Assembly: GCA_964471755.1 (NCBI GenBank)
Contig: CAYYJM010000031.1
Location: forward strand, 1-34,824
DNA: 34,824 bases
Direction of reading: 5' to 3'
From: CAYYJM01 sp964471755
GTDB taxonomy: Bacteria > Planctomycetota > Planctomycetia > Gemmatales > Gemmataceae
The notes below the pieces were generated by a model. That model had not been told where the DNA came from, made no database searches, and saw only the letters and a program-made list of their open reading frames with translations. A program made the position numbers and the translations under genes. This document shows positions 1 through 7,774 of this stretch, piece after piece; the stretch's first letter is position 1; the number at the start of each line of letters is the position of its first letter.

Positions 1-95
1 ATGCTTCTGAACTCCCGCTTCCCCGTGCATTACTTTCCTAACATGGGATAGCCGGCGGCGCAATGAGATCCCCCCCCTACCTCGGAGATCCCCTG

Positions 96-1238
96 ATGAA
101 CTCTGTCCGTCTCCTTGCCGCTCTCGCCTGGATGCCCCTGGCCCTGATCGCGGGAGCGCCTCCCGCGACGGCCGCTGACCCGGTGGTCTTCGTCAGTTCC
201 TTCGCTCCCGGCGAGAAGGGCGGCATCCAGGCGTATCAGTTCGATGGCCAGACCGGCACACTGAAGCCGCTGGCACGCACGGCCGGGGCCGAGAATCCGT
301 TCTTCCTGGCGCTCTCTCCGAACGGGAAGTTTCTCTACTCGATCCACGCCAAGCAGTTCAGCGGCAAGGACAACGAGCAGGTCGCCGCCTACCAGATCGT
401 CGGCAAGACCGGTGAGCTGAAGCTGCTCAACCGCCAGTCGTCGGAGGGGAAGGCGTCCTGCTATCTCGACGTGGACCGAACCGGCAAGGCCGTCCTGGTG
501 GCGAACTACACGTCGGGGAGCGTCGCCGCTCTGCCGATCAAGGCCGATGGCTCGCTGGCCGCCCCAGCCTCGTTCTTCGCCCACAAGGGATCGAGCGTCA
601 ACCCGCAACGGCAGAAAGAACCGCACGCCCACTGCATCGTCGTGAGCCCGGACAACAAGTACGCCTTCGCCGCCGACCTGGGAACCGACCAGATTCTGTG
701 CTACCAGATCGATCCCACCACGGGCAAGCTGACGCCGAACAAGGTCCCCTTCGCGAAGACTCCGGCCGGAGCCGGGCCGCGGCATCTCACCTTCCATCCC
801 GGCGGTAAACGACTCTACGTCATCAACGAGCTGCTCAACTCGGTCACCCAGTTCGACTACGACGCGAAGACCGGCACCCTGACCGAGAAGCAGACGATCT
901 CGACGCTGCCGGCCGACTTCAAGGGCACGAGCTACTGCGCGGACGTCAAGATCACACCCGATGGCAAGTACCTGTACGGGACCAATCGCGGCCACGACAG
1001 CATCGCGTCGTATCGCATCGGTGATGACGGCAAGCTGACGCTCATCGGCATCGAACCGAGCCGGGGCAAGGGTCCACAGAACCTGGCCATCACCCCGGAC
1101 GGCCAGTGGCTCCTCTGTGCGAACCTGCCGGCGAACAACCTCGTCGTGTTCGCCATCGATCCGGCGACGGGAAAGCTCAAGGCCACCGGTGACCCGGTCA
1201 AGCAGACCAGCCCCTCCTGTATTCGACTCCTGCCCTGA
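96..1238 (+). CDS. Secreted lactonase-family (6-phosphogluconolactonase-like) beta-propeller protein
   Basis: This 380-aa protein matches the lactonase family of seven-bladed beta-propellers (Pfam Lactonase), whose characterised members open 6-phosphogluconolactone or related lactones. Blade-like repeats recur through the protein, for example FFLALSPNGKFLYSIH, CIVVSPDNKYAFAADLG, HLTFHPGGKRLYVINE, DVKITPDGKYLYGTNRG and NLAITPDGQWLLCANL. The ATG at 96 is preferred over the one at 63 because it gives a clean Sec signal peptide (hydrophobic LLAALAWMPLALIAGA, cleavage near ATAAD). Export makes a cytosolic pentose-phosphate role unlikely, and the true substrate cannot be read from sequence. An alpha/beta hydrolase gene begins 45 bases downstream on the same strand, so the two may be co-transcribed. 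Confidence 0.85.
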   Translation: MNSVRLLAALAWMPLALIAGAPPATAADPVVFVSSFAPGEKGGIQAYQFDGQTGTLKPLARTAGAENPFFLALSPNGKFLYSIHAKQFSGKDNEQVAAYQIVGKTGELKLLNRQSSEGKASCYLDVDRTGKAVLVANYTSGSVAALPIKADGSLAAPASFFAHKGSSVNPQRQKEPHAHCIVVSPDNKYAFAADLGTDQILCYQIDPTTGKLTPNKVPFAKTPAGAGPRHLTFHPGGKRLYVINELLNSVTQFDYDAKTGTLTEKQTISTLPADFKGTSYCADVKITPDGKYLYGTNRGHDSIASYRIGDDGKLTLIGIEPSRGKGPQNLAITPDGQWLLCANLPANNLVVFAIDPATGKLKATGDPVKQTSPSCIRLLP

Positions 1239-1283
1239 CACGTGAATCTCGATCGAACCGACTCCATCAGAAAGGCGAAACTC

Positions 1284-2147
1284 ATGCGACTCGTCATCCC
1301 CTTCCTGGCTCTGCTTCTTGTGGGGCAGGATGCGCTGGCCCAGAATGTGAAGCGGGACATCCCCTACGTCGAGAAGGGGCACGAACGGCAGGTACTCGAC
1401 GTCTACACCCCGCAGGGAGCGAAGGATCTGCCCGTGGTCTTCTGGATCCACGGAGGAGGCTGGCAGGGGGGCGACAAGAAGGAGGTCCAGATCAAGCCGA
1501 AGGTCTTCACCGAGAAGGGCTTCGTCTTCGTCTCCATCAACTATCGCCTGCTGCCCAGCGTCGAGATGGGCGACATCATCCGCGACGTCGCCCGGGCAAT
1601 GCACTGGGTCCACGATCACATCCGCGAGTACGGCGGCGATCCGAATCGGCTGTACGTCATGGGCCACTCGGCAGGAGCCCAGCTGGCGGCGCTGGTCTGC
1701 ATCGACGATCGCTATCTGAAGGCCGAGGGGCTGTCGATGGACATCCTCAAGGGCTGCGTCCCGGTCGATGGCGACACCTATGATGTTCCGGCGATCATCG
1801 CGACGGCAGAGGCTCGCTGGCAGGCTCATGGTCTGCCCCGAGCGAAGTTCGGCCATCGTGAGAAATTCGGCAACACGCCGGAGAAGCACAAGGATTTCTC
1901 GGCCGTGACCCACGTTGCGAAGGGCAAGGGCATCCCGCCGTTCCTGATTCTCTACGTGGCGGGTCATCCTGACACGACTGCTCAGGCCGTGCGGCTGGCC
2001 AGTGTGTTGAAGGCGGCCAGTCTGCCAGTCACGCTCTTCGGAGCCCGCGAGTCCACGCACAACAAGCTCAACAACGACCTGGGCCTGCCGGACGACCCGG
2101 CGACGAAGGCCCTGTTCGCGTTCCTGGCGCAGACGATGGGGAAGTGA
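1284..2147 (+). CDS. Secreted alpha/beta hydrolase (esterase/lipase-like)
   Basis: This is a 287-aa alpha/beta hydrolase of the carboxylesterase/BD-FAE type. The oxyanion-hole motif HGGGW follows VVFWI, and the nucleophile elbow GHSAG places the catalytic serine at about residue 129. A C-terminal histidine in ARESTHNKL probably completes the triad, with an acid in GHPD. The ATG at 1284 is chosen because it directly begins a signal peptide (MRLVIPFLALLLVGQDALAQ); an in-frame GTG at 1242 would put a charged stretch in front of it. The protein is probably exported and acts on an ester substrate that cannot be specified. The gene ends one base before a long palindromic repeat and converges on the amidohydrolase gene on the other strand. 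Confidence 0.88.
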   Translation: MRLVIPFLALLLVGQDALAQNVKRDIPYVEKGHERQVLDVYTPQGAKDLPVVFWIHGGGWQGGDKKEVQIKPKVFTEKGFVFVSINYRLLPSVEMGDIIRDVARAMHWVHDHIREYGGDPNRLYVMGHSAGAQLAALVCIDDRYLKAEGLSMDILKGCVPVDGDTYDVPAIIATAEARWQAHGLPRAKFGHREKFGNTPEKHKDFSAVTHVAKGKGIPPFLILYVAGHPDTTAQAVRLASVLKAASLPVTLFGARESTHNKLNNDLGLPDDPATKALFAFLAQTMGK

Positions 2148-2261
2148 CGTCTTTCAGAGCCGCGCACGCAGCGAGCCGCAGGCGAGCGGAGTAAGCAGGC
2201 CTGATACTACCGCTTACTCCGCTCGCCTGGCGGCTCGCTGCGTGCGCGGCTCTGAAAGACG
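2148..2261. repeat. Long palindromic intergenic repeat (family A, complete)
   Basis: A nearly perfect inverted repeat starts on the base after the stop of the alpha/beta hydrolase gene. The arms are 2148-2196 and 2212-2261 and differ by a single extra G in the right arm; the 15-base loop contains CCTGATACTA. The core CGCGCACGCAGCGAG recurs in elements at 22925-22981 and, with one mismatch, at 34755-34798. It lies between convergent genes, so as RNA it would form a very stable hairpin suited to ending transcription or protecting 3' ends from both sides. The repeated occurrence suggests a dispersed REP/MITE-like family rather than a one-off terminator. Confidence 0.85.
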
Positions 2262-2268
2262 CGGGGCG

Positions 2269-3219
2269 TCACGCATAGAAGAACACCTTCTCCGCCGACT
2301 TCGCCAGGAGCCACTCGCGCTCCTGTTTCGTCAGGAAGTCCATCCGATCGCGGACGAGGCTGATCGACGCCTTGTAGCTGTTGTCGCCCTGGATCTGGTA
2401 CGGCGAATCGCTACCCCACATCAGCCGCTCGGGGCCGAAGGCCTTCAGCAGTGTCTTGATCATCGGCACCAACTCGTCATGCGGCGGCTTCTTCTTGCCC
2501 AGCGCGTAGTAGGCCGAGATCTTGATGCGCGTGTGCTTGTGCCGGGCCAGCTTGCACAGCGCCTGCACGTCCGCGTCGCGGATCTCGCCGTCGGCCCCGA
2601 CACGGCCGAAGTGATCGATCACGACCGGCGTCTCCGGATGCTTCGCACACATCGCATCGGTGGCCGGCAGGTCGCTGGAGTTAATCAGCGGGCACATGGC
2701 CTGGCGTGTCTCGGCTGCGGTCTTCCACATCTCGGCCATGCCCGGCGTCTCCAGCCAGCGGGGCTGATCTTCCTTCGTGCGGACGAACGGCGTGATGCGG
2801 AAGCCGGTCACGCCCTGGGTCAGCAGTTTCTTCATGGCCGCCCCAGGGTTCGGCAGATGGTCGTCCACCATGCCCTGGATGCGGAACCGCTTCGGATGCC
2901 GTCTGACCGCGTCGAGCAGGTAGGAATTGTCGAAGCGGTGGTAGATCGAGTGCTGAATCAGCACGACCCGGCCGACGCCCTCCGGCCGGGCGAGGGCCAT
3001 CAGCTGCTCGTCGGTGAAGCTGGGCGGGTTGAGGTCCTTCTTCGACTGCCCTGGAGCGAGCGGGAACCTGTCCACCTCCGCCGGCCAGATGTGCGAGTGC
3101 GCATCGATCCACGGCAGGTCGTTGTCAGCCGCGTCAGCGGTCGGAATCATGACGGCTCCAAGGGCCAGGGAACCGGCGACGAGAGCTTCGCGCCGTGTCG
3201 GGGATGGGTTGTGCGTCAT
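2269..3219 (-). CDS. Tat-exported amidohydrolase family protein (TIM-barrel metal-dependent hydrolase)
   Basis: This 316-aa protein belongs to the amidohydrolase_2 group, typified by 2-pyrone-4,6-dicarboxylate and related hydrolases. The metal-binding H-x-H motif is seen in DAHSHIWP, a later histidine in VVIDHFGR, and an aspartate in MWGSDSPYQ near the C-terminus, as expected for the fold. The N-terminus carries a twin-arginine-like signal (PTRREALVAG followed by a hydrophobic run and ADAAD), so folded export is likely. The ATG at 3219 is preceded by GGAGA and begins the signal directly; the longer upstream reading frame is arginine-rich noise. No neighbouring pathway genes indicate the substrate. 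Confidence 0.87.
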   Translation of the reverse strand: MTHNPSPTRREALVAGSLALGAVMIPTADAADNDLPWIDAHSHIWPAEVDRFPLAPGQSKKDLNPPSFTDEQLMALARPEGVGRVVLIQHSIYHRFDNSYLLDAVRRHPKRFRIQGMVDDHLPNPGAAMKKLLTQGVTGFRITPFVRTKEDQPRWLETPGMAEMWKTAAETRQAMCPLINSSDLPATDAMCAKHPETPVVIDHFGRVGADGEIRDADVQALCKLARHKHTRIKISAYYALGKKKPPHDELVPMIKTLLKAFGPERLMWGSDSPYQIQGDNSYKASISLVRDRMDFLTKQEREWLLAKSAEKVFFYA

Positions 3220-3324
3220 CGGTGATCTCCGGTTGTGCCTCAACTCGATCCGGGCATCGTAACCGAGGCGGTGCTGCTGGACAAGAAGCAGGGCGGCGTC
3301 CGGTCGGATCGAGTACAATAGCAG

Positions 3325-3340
3325 AGGGCGGAACCGCCCT
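3325..3340. promoter_or_regulatory. Putative autoregulatory palindrome upstream of the toxin-antitoxin genes
   Basis: A perfect seven-base inverted repeat (AGGGCGG, AA, CCGCCCT) lies between a TACAAT sequence at 3314-3319, a plausible -10 box, and the GGAGGAGG ribosome-binding site of the antitoxin gene. Phd/YefM antitoxins commonly bind palindromes at this position to repress their own operon. No good -35 box is visible and no binding is shown, so this is inference from position and symmetry. Confidence 0.35.
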
Positions 3341-3357
3341 TCCCGGAGGAGGACAGC

Positions 3358-3591
3358 GTGCAAACAGTTACCGTCGAAGAGGCACAGGCGAATCTGGTTG
3401 AGGTCATCCGGAAGTTGCAGCCGGGTGAAGAAATGGTGATTACGCGAGCGGGACAGCCGATCGCGATGATCAAGGCGACGCCGTCTTCGGATCGGAAGCC
3501 GCGCCAGCTGGGAACCCTCAAGGGTACGGTACTCTACGTGGCTCCGGACTTTGATGCCATCCCGGAAGGCTTCGAGGAGTATGTCGAGTGA
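3358..3591 (+). CDS. Type II antitoxin, Phd/YefM family
   Basis: This 77-aa protein has the Phd/YefM layout: an N-terminal DNA-binding half (TVTVEEAQANLVEVIRKL, then a beta hairpin MVITRAGQPIAMI) and an acidic, less ordered C-terminus (DFDAIPEGFEEYVE) that would wrap around the toxin. Translation starts at GTG 3358 behind a strong GGAGGAGG ribosome-binding site. The stop codon overlaps the start of the PIN toxin gene by four bases (GTGA), which implies translational coupling. It should neutralise the adjacent PIN ribonuclease and repress its own promoter. Confidence 0.88.
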   Translation: MQTVTVEEAQANLVEVIRKLQPGEEMVITRAGQPIAMIKATPSSDRKPRQLGTLKGTVLYVAPDFDAIPEGFEEYVE

Positions 3592-3974
3592 GGCTTCTCG
3601 TCGATTCGCACGCCCTGATCTGGGCCCTGGATGACCCGACCCAGTTGACCGGCCCGGCGACATTCGCTCTCCAGAACCCTGCCAACGACCTGCTCCTCAG
3701 CGCGGCGACGATCTGGGAACTGGCGATCAAGACCGGGCAGGGGAAGCTGTCGCTGTCGCTTCCCTACTGCCAGTGGATGGACCGGGCTATCGCCGACCTT
3801 GGCCTGGACATCCTGCCGATCACGGTCGAGTATGCGGATCGGCAGGCGAGCCTTCCACCCCACCATCGCGATCCGTTCGACCGGCTTCTCATCGCTCAGG
3901 CGCTGGTCGAAGGGATCGCGATCGTTTGCAATGATACAGCTTTCGATGCGTACGGTGTTTCTCGCGTCTGGTGA
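3588..3974 (+). CDS. PIN-domain toxin (VapC-like ribonuclease)
   Basis: This 128-aa PIN-domain protein keeps the acidic active-site residues expected for a metal-dependent RNase: D6 in LLVDSHALIW, E44 in ATIWELAIK, D98 in HRDPFDRLL and D116 in VCNDTAFD. The sequence DPFDRLLIAQA followed by a C-terminal YGVSRVW is typical of the PIN subgroup usually paired with Phd-type antitoxins. The start is GTG 3588, overlapping the antitoxin stop. Such toxins usually cleave tRNA or rRNA when freed from the antitoxin; the target here is unknown. All key residues are present, so it is probably functional. Confidence 0.9.
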   Translation: MRLLVDSHALIWALDDPTQLTGPATFALQNPANDLLLSAATIWELAIKTGQGKLSLSLPYCQWMDRAIADLGLDILPITVEYADRQASLPPHHRDPFDRLLIAQALVEGIAIVCNDTAFDAYGVSRVW

Positions 3975-4009
3975 TGCCTCCGTCGAATCATCCGGCGTCG
4001 GCTTCCGAT

Positions 4010-6712
4010 TCAAGGCCGCAGTTCCAGCACCCGCACCGCTCCCGCACGCACGGTCAGTGTCACCTGACCGTCCTTGATGGTGAACGTGTCGTCCGGGGCG
4101 AGCCAGTCCGACGCGGCCTTGATGTTCGCCGGCAGGCTGATCGTCACGGATCGGTCCTCGCGGTGGTCAGCCGGCAGGATGCCCTGCTGCGGCTTGAGTT
4201 GACCGGCCGGGTTCAGGAGCGTCACGAGCCAGCCCGTCGGCGTCCGGTTCAGCATCCATTGCACGTCGCCGCGCACCTCGACCGGGCTCAGGCCGCGCGT
4301 CAGATCTCGCAGAAGGTTGGCGACCATCGGATGCGCCTGCCGCGTGATTGTCAGCCCGTGCGGCACGCTCAGCACGATGAGTCGGCCCTGGCCGCGATCG
4401 TAGGCGGCGCAGTAAACGTCGTCGCCGGTCTTCGCCAGGATCTTGCCGCCGGTCGCGTCGAGCGGCCGATAACGGAAACGCGGAGCCGGGCCGGTTTCCT
4501 TCGTCGCGCCCATCTTCGGCAGTTTCAGTTCCGCGACGCCGGGGCCGGTCAGATGGCCGTCTGCGACGAGCAGGGTGCCGCCCTTCTCGACGTACTCACG
4601 CAACCACTTGCCCTCCGCCGCGGTCAGCTCGATCTCGCCGGCGACAATGCAGACCGGATAGGTATCGATCGTCGTCCAGCGTTTCACGTCCGGGTAGGCG
4701 GCGATGACATCGTACAGATCGCCCGAGGGCGAGGGGAGGAAGACCTCGTTCGTCGCTGTCATCGGCTTGCCACTCTCCGGGCCGATGGGATGGAATGCGA
4801 GCCAGAAGTATTCCTGGAGCATCGCCTCGTGCAGGCCGGGTCGGAACTTCTCCGGCTGGTTGTGGTAGTTCTTGAACGAGTTCGGCCAGTACGGCGACGG
4901 CTCCCAGCCGTGGGCGTAATCGACGAGAATCGCCACTGGCGTGAACGGCACGCCACGCTCGGGATGCGCCTTCGTCACACGCAGGAAGCGGTCCACGAGT
5001 TTGCCTTTCGGTGACAGTTCCACGTCACGGATGCCGGCCGCCGAGGTGCCGCCGGGCCGCCAGAACTCGTCGAAGCCCTGCTCGTGGTAGAACATCGACG
5101 CCCCGGCCATGTACTGCAGCCAGATGTCGAACTTGTACCACGTCATGCCCGCGCCGCTGTAGACGCTGTAGTAGTTGTCGAGGATCGCCTGCGGCGTGTG
5201 GTAGCTGCCCTGGTTGCTGAACATCGTCGCCGAGTCGCCGAAGTTGCAGCTGCGGTAGGTCGCCGTCAGATGACCGCCCTGGCGAGCCATGCCGCGCAGG
5301 AACGCCCAGCGCATACCGAGGATCGACGCCGGGATCGTCGCCGACTCGTAGCCGAGCGTCCGCACTCCCCACTGACTTTGCAGTGGCAGCCAGGTGATGT
5401 TGCCGATCGATAGACACGGAATCACATCGGTGAAGGCGTTTTTGTCCAGGTCCTTGCCAAAGATCGTCCGATACTTCGCCGCGTTCGCCTCGATGATCAG
5501 CGGCGACATCGCCTCGGCCAGCTGACGCCGGGTGGTCGCCTTCTCGACGGCCGTCTTCATCCTGGCGGCGGGAACGTCGAAGTAGCCGAGATTCTCGCCG
5601 GAGATGCCGCCGACGTAGCGGTCGCGATGAGCCAGAAACGCTGTCACGCCTTTGTCACCGAGTCGCTTGTCGGGAGCATAGTTGAGCAGGGCTCCCCAGG
5701 CCCGGTCGGGGTGGGCCTTGAGCCAGTTGGCGAAACGCTGACCGGGTTCGGCCACGTCGCCCGACTTCGGATCGGTCGCGAAGATGGCCGGCCCGGCTCC
5801 GTGGAACAGTGGCGTGATGCGCGGGTCGCTGAAGATCGGCACGTCGGTCTTGCCGGCGTACTTCTTCTCGAAGGCCGTCTTCGTCGCCTCGTCGCCGACG
5901 TGGTACGGCACCGGCACGCGGTCGGGTTTGTCACTCAGCCACGTCTTCGGAGCGTCGCCGGTGTTCATGTTCCACAGATAGAGAAATCCCTTGTCGCGGA
6001 AGGTGAGTGGCCTCCACGATGTCGGCACCTCAACAGTCGGCATCCGCCGGGCGAGCGGTTCGCCGTCGCCCCGACCGTTCTTCCGCCACGCCTCCATGAC
6101 TTCCCACGCGGCCGGCGTTGGCCGCTCCTTGGCGAACGGCCGGAAGGTAGCGTCGGTCGTCAGCATCAGCACGTCGATCTGACGCGGCACGCTCTCCTTG
6201 TGGCGTGATCGCAGGGTGATCGTCGCCGGTCCCTTCCTGAGTGGCACCTCGCGCCGATCCCAGACGAAGGCCCAGCCCCAGTAGAGTTTGGCCTCGCCGT
6301 CCTCCTCGGCGATGGCCTTCGCGCCGAAGTTCGCGACGATCGGTTTCGTGCCGGGCTGGCTGATCTCGATCTCGAAGCGTTCGCTCGCCTCGCGCCAGTC
6401 GCCATAGCGAACCCACAGCTGATACGTCCCCGCTTCGGGCACCTCGCGCGTGGTCGATGCCACCGCCTTGTCATCATCGGCAGCCGTGGCGATGGAGAGG
6501 AAGCCGCTCTCGCCGCCCTGGTTCCACTCGGCGGCCCAGCCCGGGCCGGAGAGGGCCCAGTGACCGGCGGTCTTCTTCATCTCGGGCCGACCCATCGGCC
6601 AGCAGTAGCCGTGGATGCCGTCGAGGTGTTCGGCCTCGATCCAGACGGTCTCGGCGGCCGGCAGCGACAGCGGGAGCAGGAACGCGAACAGAACGGCGGG
6701 GAAGCGTGGCAT
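4010..6712 (-). CDS. Large secreted protein with N-terminal carbohydrate-binding-like domain and glycosidase-like core
   Basis: This 900-aa protein has a clear signal peptide (FPAVLFAFLLPLSLPAAE). Residues of about 22-190 look like a beta-sandwich of carbohydrate-binding type (VWIEAEHLDG, AGTYQLWVRYGDW, PLRKGPATITLRSR). The central part, about 250-600, resembles a TIM-barrel glycoside hydrolase (GISGENLGYFD, LGYESATIPAS), but no catalytic acid pair can be assigned with confidence. The part near 680-760 (IVAGEIELTAAEGKWLREYV, GGTLLVADG) resembles the amidotransferase-like trimerisation domain of GH42-type enzymes, and the end is beta-rich (TVRAGAVRVLELRP). It is probably a polysaccharide-active periplasmic or secreted enzyme. 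The gene stands alone and converges on the toxin gene. Confidence 0.8.
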   Translation of the reverse strand: MPRFPAVLFAFLLPLSLPAAETVWIEAEHLDGIHGYCWPMGRPEMKKTAGHWALSGPGWAAEWNQGGESGFLSIATAADDDKAVASTTREVPEAGTYQLWVRYGDWREASERFEIEISQPGTKPIVANFGAKAIAEEDGEAKLYWGWAFVWDRREVPLRKGPATITLRSRHKESVPRQIDVLMLTTDATFRPFAKERPTPAAWEVMEAWRKNGRGDGEPLARRMPTVEVPTSWRPLTFRDKGFLYLWNMNTGDAPKTWLSDKPDRVPVPYHVGDEATKTAFEKKYAGKTDVPIFSDPRITPLFHGAGPAIFATDPKSGDVAEPGQRFANWLKAHPDRAWGALLNYAPDKRLGDKGVTAFLAHRDRYVGGISGENLGYFDVPAARMKTAVEKATTRRQLAEAMSPLIIEANAAKYRTIFGKDLDKNAFTDVIPCLSIGNITWLPLQSQWGVRTLGYESATIPASILGMRWAFLRGMARQGGHLTATYRSCNFGDSATMFSNQGSYHTPQAILDNYYSVYSGAGMTWYKFDIWLQYMAGASMFYHEQGFDEFWRPGGTSAAGIRDVELSPKGKLVDRFLRVTKAHPERGVPFTPVAILVDYAHGWEPSPYWPNSFKNYHNQPEKFRPGLHEAMLQEYFWLAFHPIGPESGKPMTATNEVFLPSPSGDLYDVIAAYPDVKRWTTIDTYPVCIVAGEIELTAAEGKWLREYVEKGGTLLVADGHLTGPGVAELKLPKMGATKETGPAPRFRYRPLDATGGKILAKTGDDVYCAAYDRGQGRLIVLSVPHGLTITRQAHPMVANLLRDLTRGLSPVEVRGDVQWMLNRTPTGWLVTLLNPAGQLKPQQGILPADHREDRSVTISLPANIKAASDWLAPDDTFTIKDGQVTLTVRAGAVRVLELRP

Positions 6713-6863
6713 GACCTGGCCCTCGATGTCGGGGGGATGTGGCTACGGTATCGCTGTGAGGAAGGTAGGTCGAGAGAAAAGAGTCAGCCTGATGTTGGGC
6801 GTTACCACTTGGGGTGGGAGCGTTGGGCATGACTTGAGCCCGCCAGGTTCAGGATAAGACCGA

Positions 6864-7304
6864 TCACGCTGCAGGGTCTCGCTCCAGGATTTCACGGACC
6901 TGGTTGAGCGCTGTCAGCACCCGTTCCGGGGTGGTACCGATCGTCTGGGCGATGTCGGCTATGGGCGTGCCAGCGAGTTGCAACTGAAGGATGCGCCGGT
7001 ACTCCTGCGGAATCGCCAGAAAGGCATTTTGCAGCAGGGTTTGCACGTCGCTCGGCAACTCCTCATCAGAAAGCGCCTCGAGCGATCGTCTCCGTCCACG
7101 ACCTGCCGGCCTTGGGCTCGCCCTGCTTCCGGGTTGAAGTTCGGCCGGCGGGAAATCGAACGTCACAAACTCGGACTCCGACTCCCCTTCTTCCTCTTCG
7201 ACAAGGCGCGGTCGATCCGCCGGTCGGGGCAGTGCCTGCGTCCCTGGCGGGGTGCTTTCCGCTGGGAAATCAAAGGACTGGAAGTTGCTCGAAGACGGTT
7301 CCAT
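6864..7304 (-). CDS. Acidic protein with C-terminal sigma-70 region-4-like helix-turn-helix
   Basis: The last 65 of 146 residues read as a sigma region 4.2-type helix-turn-helix (IPQEYRRILQLQLAG, then TPIADIAQTIGTTPERV). There is no region 2, so it is not a complete sigma factor. The N-terminal half is low-complexity, acidic and proline-rich, and carries an internal duplication: FQSFDFPAE and FVTFDFPPAE, each followed by a segment ending in PRPA-x-R. The repeated FDFP motif could be a docking peptide. The start at 7304 lies 10 bases from the stop of the upstream gene, so they are probably one operon. A role in DNA or RNA polymerase binding is inference. Confidence 0.75.
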   Translation of the reverse strand: MEPSSSNFQSFDFPAESTPPGTQALPRPADRPRLVEEEEGESESEFVTFDFPPAELQPGSRASPRPAGRGRRRSLEALSDEELPSDVQTLLQNAFLAIPQEYRRILQLQLAGTPIADIAQTIGTTPERVLTALNQVREILERDPAA

Positions 7305-7314
7305 GATCGCTCTC

Positions 7315-7719
7315 TCACTCCTGGATCACCCGGATCAGTTGATCATCGACGAACTCGTCCTCACAGTATACCTCGACCAGGTAAGCCCCAGCCTCGGGAA
7401 ACACGCACTGTTCAATTCGGTAGCGGGCGTGGAGGCTAGCGCTTTTACGGGTGAAATTCAGCATCGCGTCGCCAGTGCGGCGGATGACCTCGTTTGAACT
7501 GGCCTGGACAACCTCAACACGGGTGTTGACCTGTCCTGCCCCGCCGCGCCACCAGACGAACACGCACAGTTTTCCAAGGACGTAGGGGAAACCAGCCTCT
7601 ACCGGCACGCGGACAGTATCCCACAGATTCAAGACGCTCACCTTCCCGGAGGCGGGATCGCTGACCACATCGTCGCACACATAGACGCACTTGGCGACAG
7701 GTTTGACAGGTGACGTCAT
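7315..7719 (-). CDS. DUF6941-like conserved protein
   Basis: This 134-aa soluble protein resembles the DUF6941 family in its opening pattern: CVYVCDDVVSDPASGKVSVL followed by a short beta-rich body and a C-terminal GAYLVEVYCEDEFV. It looks like a single beta-sandwich domain with no signal peptide, no membrane segment and no visible catalytic motif. The start is supported by a GGAGA ribosome-binding site on the minus strand. It is 55 bases downstream of the receiver-PP2C gene and 10 bases upstream of the sigma-4-like gene. The family has no known function to my knowledge, and the assignment is from memory of the pattern only. Confidence 0.75.
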   Translation of the reverse strand: MTSPVKPVAKCVYVCDDVVSDPASGKVSVLNLWDTVRVPVEAGFPYVLGKLCVFVWWRGGAGQVNTRVEVVQASSNEVIRRTGDAMLNFTRKSASLHARYRIEQCVFPEAGAYLVEVYCEDEFVDDQLIRVIQE

Positions 7720-7774
7720 GGCCGCTCTCCTTCTATTTTACCCTCCCGAGGTCAAGACCACAAATGTCCTGCCG

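Noticed and set aside
30..2060. 676-codon open frame on the minus strand across the lactonase and hydrolase genes
   Set aside because: It is the complement of two well-supported genes, is rich in Arg, Asp and Val as expected for a GC-rich antisense frame, and shows no domain.
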